DNA from: an uncultured Ruthenibacterium sp.
GTDB lineage: Bacteria; Bacillota; Clostridia; Oscillospirales; Ruminococcaceae
Length of the DNA stretch: 49,328 bases
Assembly: GCA_944386555.1 (NCBI GenBank)
Contig: CALXBN010000023.1
Coordinates: 1 to 49,328 of the forward strand
Reading direction: 5' to 3'
Shown here: in pieces, positions 1 to 6,439 of the stretch
Position numbering within the stretch: position 1 is the stretch's first letter
Layout: the number at the start of each line of letters is the position of its first letter
Made by a program: the position numbers and the translations under genes
Notes under the pieces: generated by a model
The model's input: the letters and a program-made list of their open reading frames with translations, nothing else
Told to the model about the DNA's origin: nothing
The model's database searches: none

Positions 1-2
1 TG

Positions 3-686
3 TGTGTGCAGCTGGACGCCAACCAGACGCCCGACGCGGTGAACTACCTGTATTTCTGCCACAACGCCGAAAACCTGGTGACGGTGGGCCAGCGGGTGCA
101 GACCGGCGACGCCCTGGCGGTGATGGGAAACACGGGCAACGCGGCTTTGGCGGATCCGCCCTTCGCCCACTGCCACTTCGAGGTGCGGGCCACGGCCACG
201 GGCACGGGCCTTGACCCTACGGCCTACACGGGCCATCCCAACGCCGTGGGCACTTACGGCCAGGCCCCCGGGAGTACCTACAAGCCGTTTTCGGGCGAGG
301 CGGTAGCAGTGACCGTCTATGCGTCCACGGCGCTGTCTGCCGGTGACGTGGCCCTGCTGGGGGCCTGGGCGGCGGAGCACGGCGTGGGCAGCACGAGCAA
401 GGACGGGGCGGTGGTGATCGGCCCCCTCTCGGCGGGGGACCAGATCAGCCTGCAGGCGTACGCGGCGGGCCTGAGCCTGCAGTGCAGGGCCGACACCGGC
501 CCCGCCACGGCCACGGTGACCGGCGGCCCGCTGAACGTGCGCACCCGCCCGGGCACAAGCTACCCGTCCATCACCCAGGTGCAGGCCGGCGAGGTGTACG
601 AGGTGGCCGACCAGGCCGACGGCTGGTACTGCCTGCTGCTGGGCGACGGCTGCGGCTGGTGCAGCGGCGATTATCTGGAGGTGTGA
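3..686 (+). CDS. Phage endolysin: M23 peptidase with C-terminal SH3b domain (5' truncated)
   Basis: The frame is open to the window edge, so the N-terminus is missing. The first ~65 visible residues are the end of an M23 (LytM/lysostaphin-type) metallopeptidase: the sequence GQRVQTGDALAVMGNTGNA and then HCHFEV, the HxH zinc/catalytic motif usually seen as HLHFEV. A linker of about 100 residues follows. The last ~55 residues form a bacterial SH3 domain (GGPLNVRTRPGTSYP ... GWCSGDYLEV), expected to bind peptidoglycan. M23 enzymes cut peptide cross-bridges in the cell wall. Two small membrane-type genes follow within 4 bases, which is the usual endolysin/holin arrangement at the end of a prophage late operon. 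The Leu-to-Cys change inside HxH is unusual but leaves both histidines. Confidence 0.85.
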   Translation, partial: CVQLDANQTPDAVNYLYFCHNAENLVTVGQRVQTGDALAVMGNTGNAALADPPFAHCHFEVRATATGTGLDPTAYTGHPNAVGTYGQAPGSTYKPFSGEAVAVTVYASTALSAGDVALLGAWAAEHGVGSTSKDGAVVIGPLSAGDQISLQAYAAGLSLQCRADTGPATATVTGGPLNVRTRPGTSYPSITQVQAGEVYEVADQADGWYCLLLGDGCGWCSGDYLEV

Positions 687-689
687 GGC

Positions 690-992
690 ATGGAGCAGTT
701 CTTTTGGGCCGTGGTGCCCAGCATTTTGGTCAGCGTGGTGATGGGGTACTGGAATTCCCGCCAGAAGCGCAAGGACAAGGAAGAGGACGAGCGGGAGCGG
801 GCCCGGCTGAAAAGCGAGCGGCTGCGCATTTCCCTGCTGCTGGCGGCGGCGCAGCTGTCCTACGCCTGCGCCATGGCCATGAAGCGCGGCACGCCCAACG
901 GCGAGATTGAGGATGGCGTGGATACATACAACCGCGCGCTGGAGGAATTCCGGCAGTTCGAACGGGAGCAGGTTGTTTCTTTGGAGGTGTGA
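690..992 (+). CDS. Small phage membrane-anchored protein of the lysis cassette
   Basis: This encodes 100 residues. Residues ~4-20 (FFWAVVPSILVSVVMGY) are a single hydrophobic segment, followed by a very charged stretch (RQKRKDKEEDERERARLKSER) and a helical C-terminal half. No family was recognised. A GGAGGTG site ends about 6 bases before the ATG, and the gene starts 3 bases after the endolysin stop. One membrane span plus a charged helix next to an endolysin suggests a holin- or spanin-like accessory role, but this is inferred only from position and topology. It ends four bases into the next possible start region. Confidence 0.7.
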   Translation: MEQFFWAVVPSILVSVVMGYWNSRQKRKDKEEDERERARLKSERLRISLLLAAAQLSYACAMAMKRGTPNGEIEDGVDTYNRALEEFRQFEREQVVSLEV

Positions 993-994
993 GC

Positions 995-1192
995 GTGAAA
1001 GACATTCTGAAAAACCTGGCCACCCTGGTGAAGGTGAAAACGGTGGTGACCTTCGTGGTGCTGGCGGTGTTCGCCGTGCTGGCCCTGCGCGGCACCCTGC
1101 AGCCCGAGTTCGTGATGAGCGTGGTGACCATGGTGGTGGCGTTCTACTTCGGTACCCAAAGCGAAAAAACAAAACCCCAGACAAAAGAATAA
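995..1192 (+). CDS. Small phage protein with two hydrophobic segments, holin-like
   Basis: This encodes 65 residues with two hydrophobic stretches (about 13-32, TVVTFVVLAVFAVLALRG, and 38-52, FVMSVVTMVVAFYFG) and a short charged tail. That size and topology are typical of phage holins, although no specific family is recognised. A GTG at 989 overlaps the previous stop, but GGAGG at 983-987 would be 1 base from it. The GTG at 995 has 7-base spacing and is preferred. The gene is the last of the lysis cassette and is followed by a strong hairpin terminator. Confidence 0.7.
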   Translation: MKDILKNLATLVKVKTVVTFVVLAVFAVLALRGTLQPEFVMSVVTMVVAFYFGTQSEKTKPQTKE

Positions 1193-1283
1193 AGCCTCCC
1201 GGCACAGCCAGAAGGCTTTGATCCCTACACCAAAAGGCGAAACAACTGTGCAGGAAATAAAGCAATCGCACCCCCGCAACCAC

Positions 1284-1316
1284 AAAACCGGTCAACCGAT
1301 GGTTGGCCGGTTTTTT
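1284..1316 (+). terminator. Rho-independent terminator after the lysis genes (copy 1 of a 31-bp repeat)
   Basis: AAACCGGTCAACC and GGTTGGCCGGTTT form a 13-pair stem (one G-T pair) with a 3-base GAT loop, followed by a run of six T. The 31 bases at 1285-1315 recur exactly at 2321-2351, on the far side of the next gene. Confidence 0.85.
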
Positions 1317-1432
1317 CAATAGGAATATGCTAAAATGATGACTTTGGCCTTTTTCGGGCGTTGGTAAGAACCTGAACGAACGACTGCCACTATATGGTAT
1401 CATATAGTATAAACAGTTATGAGGTGGGCATT

Positions 1433-2158
1433 ATGGATCATTGGTATATTCAAGCGATAAAAACCATTTACTGTGCTGATGATTCCTACATTACGAATCT
1501 GGCAGTAGTAAAATATTTGAACAAAACGGGCTATTTGGATTTAGGGCAAAGTGTTACGTTTTTTGTTGGTGAAAACGGCACAGGCAAATCCACACTGATA
1601 GAGGCCATCGCTTTATGTGCGGGGTATAATGCGGAAGGTGGATCAAAAAACTTCAATTTCTCTTCAAGGAATACAACATCAAATTTGCACAACTATATAA
1701 CAGTAGTAAAGCAATCGTATGAGAAGGACGGCTTCTTTTTACGAGCCGAGAGCTTTTATAACGTTGCTTCGCAGGTAGATGATTTAGGAATCAATTTAAG
1801 CGCCTATGGCGGAAAATCTTTACACGAGCAATCACACGGCGAGAGTTTTATGTCTCTGGTACAAAACAGGTTTCATGGAAATGGTCTATACATTATGGAC
1901 GAACCTGAAGCTGCCTTGTCTCCTTTAAGGCAGCTCACCTTGCTCTCCGAAATACATAGGCTTGTTGAACTTGACTCGCAATTTATAATTGCTACACACT
2001 CGCCAATATTACTTGCTTACCCAAACGCAAAAATCTATCAAATAACCGATACGGCCATCGAGGAAGTAAGCTATGAGGATTGCGAGCACTGCAAATTGAC
2101 AAAGCAGTTTTTAGATAACCCCAGCCGCTTTTTCAGGTATTTGTTTTCAAATTCGTAA
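1433..2158 (+). CDS. Lone AAA/ABC-type ATPase (AAA_21/OLD-like), AT-rich cargo gene
   Basis: This encodes 241 residues with a complete ABC/SMC-type nucleotide-binding core: Walker A GENGTGKST (46-54), a signature-like HGESF (about 135-139), Walker B LYIMDEPE (152-159) and a switch histidine in ATHSP (189). There are no membrane segments and no DNA-binding or nuclease domain. The start at 1433 has GAGGTGGG five bases upstream; an in-frame ATG at 1394 lacks a ribosome site. The gene is clearly AT-richer than its surroundings and uses A/T-ending codons, which suggests acquisition. Small stand-alone ATPases of this class occur as phage cargo and in defence pairs (OLD/Gabija/retron-type), but no partner gene is visible here. 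It is bracketed by two identical terminators, so it is likely a self-contained cargo gene. Confidence 0.85.
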   Translation: MDHWYIQAIKTIYCADDSYITNLAVVKYLNKTGYLDLGQSVTFFVGENGTGKSTLIEAIALCAGYNAEGGSKNFNFSSRNTTSNLHNYITVVKQSYEKDGFFLRAESFYNVASQVDDLGINLSAYGGKSLHEQSHGESFMSLVQNRFHGNGLYIMDEPEAALSPLRQLTLLSEIHRLVELDSQFIIATHSPILLAYPNAKIYQITDTAIEEVSYEDCEHCKLTKQFLDNPSRFFRYLFSNS

Positions 2159-2319
2159 GTAAGCAGTTCAATTTATCCGTCTTTATCCGGATGCATTCCC
2201 CGGGCAAGCAGCAGGATGAAAAATATGCCGGAAGCACATGGCCGCCATCATATCCGGGATTCCTGTTCCTACAATTATTGAATAAGCGGCGTGATATCTT
2301 TTTTGTTAAGACACGCCAC

Positions 2320-2352
2320 CAAACCGGTCAACCGATGGTTGGCCGGTTTTTC
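2320..2352 (+). terminator. Rho-independent terminator after the ATPase (copy 2 of the 31-bp repeat)
   Basis: This is an exact copy of the 1285-1315 hairpin (stem AAACCGGTCAACC / GGTTGGCCGGTTT plus T run). The flanking bases differ from copy 1 on both sides. The 160 bases between the ATPase stop and this hairpin hold no recognisable gene. Confidence 0.85.
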
Positions 2353-2378
2353 TGTGTATAAAACTTTCTATAAAAAGG

Positions 2379-2406
2379 AAAAGCCGCAGCTCCCCCTGCG
2401 GCTTTT
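2379..2406 (-). terminator. Probable bidirectional terminator closing the AraC/zinc-ribbon unit
   Basis: An 11-bp perfect stem AAAAGCCGCAG / CTGCGGCTTTT encloses a 6-base loop. T runs lie on both strands, and it sits 67 bases past the stop of the minus-strand gene at 2473. Confidence 0.75.
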
Positions 2407-2472
2407 GTTCTGTTCGGCGCCGCTTTGCAGGCCGTTCCGGGCCCTTCTGCGGCATCCGCGCCGGCGCCCCTT

Positions 2473-2841
2473 TCAGCCCTTGTTCTGCAAAAACCAGGTC
2501 CCGCACCGGCCCCACAGCCGGGTGTCCAGGTTCTCCTGCCGGATGTCGGCCACCGGCCGGAAGACCGGTTTGCCCCGGACGCAGGCCCCCACAAAATAGA
2601 GCGCGCCGCATCGGCGGCACCGAATATAGTGGCAAACGGTATAATGCCGCTCGGCGGCCAGCACCGCGTCGGTGTCCGCCAGCGGACAGTCCCCGGCAAA
2701 CAGTTCCATGCCGCCCTGCCGCTCCAGCTCCATGAGCCTGTGCAGGATTCGGTCATATTCCCGGTAGGAGCCGCCGCGGGCTGCCTCCATCTGCGCCGCC
2801 AGCGCGCCGCAGACCGGGCAGCGGCCCTTCTCCTGGTCCAT
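2473..2841 (-). CDS. Zinc-ribbon-like small cytoplasmic protein
   Basis: This encodes 122 residues from an ATG with a G-rich ribosome site (GGGGGG) about six bases upstream. It has an N-terminal CPVC pair (about residues 9-12) and a central CHYIRCRRCG cluster, so four or more cysteines could hold a zinc ion. The middle is helical and charged (REYDRILHRLMELERQ). No family was recognised. It follows the AraC gene by 65 bases in the same direction and ends at a shared terminator, so the two are probably co-transcribed. The same frame continues far upstream through the AraC gene, but that part is an antisense-frame artefact. Function is unknown. Confidence 0.6.
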   Translation of the reverse strand: MDQEKGRCPVCGALAAQMEAARGGSYREYDRILHRLMELERQGGMELFAGDCPLADTDAVLAAERHYTVCHYIRCRRCGALYFVGACVRGKPVFRPVADIRQENLDTRLWGRCGTWFLQNKG

Positions 2842-2906
2842 CTGTGTCCCCCCTGTTCCATCCTGAACGGATCGCCCTTCGTGCGGCCGGCCCGCCCGGG
2901 CCGCCG

Positions 2907-3872
2907 TCACGGCGGCGCGGTGCCTGCGGATGCCATCTTTTTGAATTCCCGGGGCGAGAGGCCGTAATAGCCTTTGAACGCTCTGTAAAAATTTTGATAG
3001 TCGGAAAAGCCCACCAGGGCGCTGACATCCGTCGGCGCAGCGCCTTTTGCAATCAGCGCCTTCGCCTCCACCAGCCGCCTTTGCTGCACAAACTGGTAAA
3101 AGCTCACCTGCATCTGCTCCCGGCACACATGGCTGATCGTGCTGGGCGACACGAAAAAGTGCTCCGCCACGCCGGCGAGGGACAGCTTCTGCATATAATG
3201 GGTCTCCACATAGTCGATGATCTCGTCCAGCAGCTCGGTTTGGGAGGCCGGCGGCAGGCGGCCGCACCGGTCTGCGGCGGCGCGGCTCATCAGGCTGAGG
3301 ATCTGGAACGCCAGGCCGATTTTTTCCAGCTTCTGCGCCGTCTGCTGACACGCGCCCCGGGCGCCGGCCTCGAATTGGTCCCGCAGCCGGTCCGACACAC
3401 GCGCGCCGGCCCGCAGCACCGCGTGCCGGAAGGGATTCTGCTCCGGCGCATCCGCCCAGGCCTCCGCAACCCTGTCGGCCAGGCGCGGGTCAATCAGCAG
3501 GATGATCCGCTCGAAGGGGCCGCACATATCTTCACCGAACAGGGGGCGGTGGTGGACGCCGGGCCGGATACAGATCAGGTCCCCGTCCTCCAGGCAGAAC
3601 CGCTCGCGCCCCACCAGGTAGGCCGCGTGGGCCGCGCGGGTGCAGTAAATCAGCTCGTAGTGGGCATGGCTGTGCAGCTCCACCGGCTCCGCCGCGGTGT
3701 TCCGGTCGAAGTGGAACTGAATGTATCGCTCGCTCATCGCGTATTCCGTGTACAGCCGCTGGAGGTTCTGGCGGCTGAGGCCGCTGAAATTCTCCGCCCG
3801 GTAGCGCTGGGGGTCATAATACAAGCCGATGGGCCGGCCCGGCCGCTGCTTGAAGCCACGGGAAGAATTCAT
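2907..3872 (-). CDS. AraC/XylS-family transcriptional regulator with cupin sensor domain
   Basis: This encodes about 321 residues. The N-terminal half is a cupin-like effector domain with the histidine-rich strand VELHSHAHYELIY and DGDLICIRPGVHHR. The last ~100 residues are the paired helix-turn-helix of AraC proteins (LSLAGVAEHFFVSPSTISHV ... VSALVGFSDYQNFYRAFK, ending GLSPREFKK). Such proteins usually activate sugar-uptake genes when ligand binds the cupin. The ATG at 3872 has GGGGG eight bases upstream; an ATG at 3887 has a ribosome site only two bases away and is less likely. It is divergent from the GPH symporter at 4039, with direct-repeat operator candidates between them, so it most likely controls that operon. 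Confidence 0.92.
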   Translation of the reverse strand: MNSSRGFKQRPGRPIGLYYDPQRYRAENFSGLSRQNLQRLYTEYAMSERYIQFHFDRNTAAEPVELHSHAHYELIYCTRAAHAAYLVGRERFCLEDGDLICIRPGVHHRPLFGEDMCGPFERIILLIDPRLADRVAEAWADAPEQNPFRHAVLRAGARVSDRLRDQFEAGARGACQQTAQKLEKIGLAFQILSLMSRAAADRCGRLPPASQTELLDEIIDYVETHYMQKLSLAGVAEHFFVSPSTISHVCREQMQVSFYQFVQQRRLVEAKALIAKGAAPTDVSALVGFSDYQNFYRAFKGYYGLSPREFKKMASAGTAPP

Positions 3873-3907
3873 AACTTTTTCCCCCATTTCCCTCTGAATC
3901 TGATCAT

Positions 3908-3936
3908 ATTATAAAAGATATTTGCCGGATTCGCAA
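3908..3936 (-). promoter_or_regulatory. Promoter of the AraC gene
   Basis: On the minus strand TTGCGA and TATAAT are separated by 17 bases. The -10 lies about 36 bases before the preferred AraC start. Confidence 0.65.
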
Positions 3937-3953
3937 TGTTTTTTGCCGGAATC
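3921..3953. promoter_or_regulatory. Direct-repeat operator candidate for the AraC regulator
   Basis: TTTGCCGGATTC (3921-3932) and TTTGCCGGAATC (3942-3953) are direct repeats 21 bp apart, that is on the same helix face. They sit between the divergent AraC and symporter promoters. AraC-family dimers classically bind such paired direct half-sites. Confidence 0.6.
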
Positions 3954-3958
3954 ATGAT

Positions 3959-3986
3959 TTGAAGCATAAATCAAACGCTATACAAT
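3959..3986 (+). promoter_or_regulatory. Promoter of the GPH symporter operon
   Basis: TTGAAG and TACAAT are separated by 16 bases. It is a weak -35 placed directly next to the second AraC repeat, as expected for an activated promoter. Confidence 0.5.
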
Positions 3987-4038
3987 AGGCTCATCAGCCG
4001 CATACAGCGCTGCATCTGACAAAAAAGGAGCGAGGAAT

Positions 4039-5430
4039 ATGAAAAAAGACAAACCGGCAAGCAGCCTGACGCTGAAGAACCGCATCGGATATGGCTGCGG
4101 CGATGCCGGCGGCGTGATGACCTTCAGCCTGATGAGCACGTTTTTCACCCGTTACTGCCTGAACATCCTGGAGGTCAGGGCGGAAGTACTGGCCGCGCTG
4201 CTGTTCGTCTGGAACGTGTGGGATGCGGTGAACGACCCGCTGATGGGCACGCTGATGGACAAGATGTTCGCCAAACATCACAACCGGAACGGCAAATTCC
4301 GCCCGTGGATCCTGCGCGCAACGCCCATGCTGTGCGTCTCCGCCATTGCGCTGTGGACCGTTCCCACCTTCTTTGATGGCGCCGCCATGCTGGTTGCCCT
4401 GTTCGTGTGCAAAATCCTGTATGAAGGGTTCTACACCATGCTGAACATCCCCATGGGCTCCCTGCTGTCGGCCATGTCCAGCAATGACACCGAGCGCGCC
4501 CAGCTCTCCAGCGCGCGGGGCATCGGCTCCACCATTTTCGGGATGCTGGCGGCCATGCTGTTCCCCATCATCCTGTCCGTGTTCGGCGATAACGCCCGCA
4601 GCTACGGCATCGGCGCCACCATTCTGGCGCTGGGCGGCGCAGTGCTGTGCCTGCTGCACTACTTCTGGACGGAAGAGCGCCACACCGTCGCCTCTGAAAC
4701 GGACGCCGAGCAGATCAAGTTCAGCGACATTCTGGTTGTCTTCCGGAAAAACCGCGCCTTCTGGGCCCTTTGCCTGCACAGCCTGTTCCTGTGCTCCATG
4801 CAGGCCATCGCCGGCGCCGTGGGCAGCTATATGTACGCCGACGTCTACGGTTCCATGGAGATGATGTCCATGGCGTCCATGCTGTCCTTGCCGATCAGCC
4901 TGGTCCTGCTGGCCGTCGCGCCGGCCCTCACCAAGAAGCTCGGCCTGGTTCGCCTCATCCGCATCGGGCTGGTGATCAGCTCCCTGCTGTACCTGTCCCT
5001 GTACGCCGTGACCATGCTGACCGATGTCGGCGTCTGGACGTATGTGGTGTGGAGCTCGCTGGCATCCGGCGCGGCCATGCTGTCCATTCTGATGCAGTGG
5101 GGCCTGGTGGGCGAAGCCATTGACTACAACGAGTACATCACCGGCAAGCGCACCGAGGGCTCCATTTACGGCACCTTCAGCCTGTCCCGGCGCATCGGCA
5201 CCACCATCGGCTCCTCCCTGGGCACGCTGATGCTGGGCCTGACCGGTTACCAGGCGGGCGCCGCCGTGCAGTCGGCCGCCACCGTGGCCGGCATCAAGAT
5301 GACGGCGATGCTGGTGCCCGGCATTCTGGTGCTGGGTTCATGGGCTGCGTTCCGCTTTGTCTGGAACATCACCGATGAGATCCGCGCCAAAATTGCAGCC
5401 AACAAGACGCAGGCTGCCACCGAAGACTGA
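4039..5430 (+). CDS. GPH-family sugar:cation symporter (MelB/GusB-like MFS)
   Basis: This encodes 463 residues with about 12 membrane spans. The N-terminus (LKNRIGYGCGDAGGVMTFSLM) and the loop WNVWDAVNDPLMGTLMDK are hallmarks of the glycoside-pentoside-hexuronide symporters, where the conserved Asp residues bind the coupling cation. The loop ...NGKFRPWILRATP and the late GEAIDYNEYITGKRTEGSIYG segment are also typical. A ribosome site AAAGGAG lies about eight bases before the ATG. It shares an operon with the creatininase-like gene 28 bases downstream and is divergent from AraC. Substrate cannot be read from sequence; a glycoside or uronide is likely. Confidence 0.92.
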   Translation: MKKDKPASSLTLKNRIGYGCGDAGGVMTFSLMSTFFTRYCLNILEVRAEVLAALLFVWNVWDAVNDPLMGTLMDKMFAKHHNRNGKFRPWILRATPMLCVSAIALWTVPTFFDGAAMLVALFVCKILYEGFYTMLNIPMGSLLSAMSSNDTERAQLSSARGIGSTIFGMLAAMLFPIILSVFGDNARSYGIGATILALGGAVLCLLHYFWTEERHTVASETDAEQIKFSDILVVFRKNRAFWALCLHSLFLCSMQAIAGAVGSYMYADVYGSMEMMSMASMLSLPISLVLLAVAPALTKKLGLVRLIRIGLVISSLLYLSLYAVTMLTDVGVWTYVVWSSLASGAAMLSILMQWGLVGEAIDYNEYITGKRTEGSIYGTFSLSRRIGTTIGSSLGTLMLGLTGYQAGAAVQSAATVAGIKMTAMLVPGILVLGSWAAFRFVWNITDEIRAKIAANKTQAATED

Positions 5431-5458
5431 AACCCGAAACCGGAAAGGATGAAACACC

Positions 5459-6334
5459 ATGAAACTTCGCACACGGATTCTGGGGCGGATGCTGAACGCG
5501 GAAGTGCAGGAATATCTGACCCGCAGCGACCTCATCATCGTCCCCGTGGGAACCACGGAGATGCACGGCGGCCTGCCGCTGGACTGTGAGACGGTGGCCA
5601 GCGAGGCCATCGGCCTGACCATGGCCGAAGCCTGCGACGGCCTGGTGCTGACCGGGCTGCCCTACTTTTACGCCGGCGCCACGGCCACCGGCCGCGGCAC
5701 GGTGCAGGTCAGCGTCCGCCAGGGGATCGACTACCTGGGCGCCATTGCCCGCAGCCTGCTGCGCCAGGGCTTCAAGCGGCAGATCTACATCAGCTTCCAC
5801 GGCCCGGCCCACATGACGGTTTGCCCGATGATCCGTGATTTCTACGACGAGACCGGCGTCCCCATTCTGTACATGGACCTGTGCATGCAGTTGTTCGACA
5901 AATCGGCCGACCTGTTCCTCACCGACAACATGGCCCAGGACCCCGCCGCCGCCATGCGGCAGATCGACGCCATGTTCCTGGGCGCTTACCAGATCATGGG
6001 CCGCCTGCAGGACGTGCCCTGCACCACCGCCTTCGCCCAGGCCGGCGCCCAGAGCTGCACACCCTTCAACGACTTGTTCAACCTGGCTTATCAGAGCGGC
6101 GCGGTGGGCTACTGCTTCGGCGAAAACACCGACCACGCCCCCACCACGCCCATCCCCGACGAGCAGACGCGCCAGGAACTGGCGGACCGCGGGCAGCAGA
6201 TCATCCGCCAGCTGGTGGACCGCATGGACCTGCCCCATGTGGCGGACCAGCTGCAGGGCCTGGCGGCCTACGGGCTGGAAAACGAGGCGCGCTATCCCTG
6301 GATGCCCTCTTCCTGGCACAAGGCCCATTCCTGA
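5459..6334 (+). CDS. Creatininase-family amidohydrolase
   Basis: This encodes 291 residues. The metal-binding signature of the family is present as PVGTTEMHGGLPLD (about 29-42, with Glu34, His36 and Asp42), and a second histidine motif SFHGPAHM lies near 113. The family hydrolyses cyclic or linear amides (creatinine, 3-dehydro-scyllo-inosose, formamidopyrimidines) using two divalent metals. Length is normal for the family. The gene lies 28 bases after the symporter and ends in a strong terminator, so the two form one operon under AraC control. This suggests that it acts on the imported compound or a derivative, but the real substrate is unknown. No signal peptide is visible, so it acts in the cytoplasm. 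Confidence 0.85.
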   Translation: MKLRTRILGRMLNAEVQEYLTRSDLIIVPVGTTEMHGGLPLDCETVASEAIGLTMAEACDGLVLTGLPYFYAGATATGRGTVQVSVRQGIDYLGAIARSLLRQGFKRQIYISFHGPAHMTVCPMIRDFYDETGVPILYMDLCMQLFDKSADLFLTDNMAQDPAAAMRQIDAMFLGAYQIMGRLQDVPCTTAFAQAGAQSCTPFNDLFNLAYQSGAVGYCFGENTDHAPTTPIPDEQTRQELADRGQQIIRQLVDRMDLPHVADQLQGLAAYGLENEARYPWMPSSWHKAHS

Positions 6335-6362
6335 CCGGCGCGCATTCGCGCGCTGTTTTGCC

Positions 6363-6396
6363 AAAAACCCCCGGACGCCGGCGTCCGGGGGTTTTT
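6363..6396 (+). terminator. Strong terminator after the creatininase gene
   Basis: A perfect stem of A5-C5-GGACGC paired with GCGTCC-G5-T5 ends in a T run. It works in both directions and also separates the convergent ABC operon ending at 6440. Confidence 0.9.
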
Positions 6397-6439
6397 CTTG
6401 GGGCGGATGTGAGGCACCGGCCGCTTTGGGCGCCAGGTT

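Noticed and set aside
2842..3351. N-terminal extension of the zinc-ribbon frame
   Set aside because: This part is the out-of-frame shadow of the AraC gene on the same strand; a strong ribosome site marks the start at 2841.
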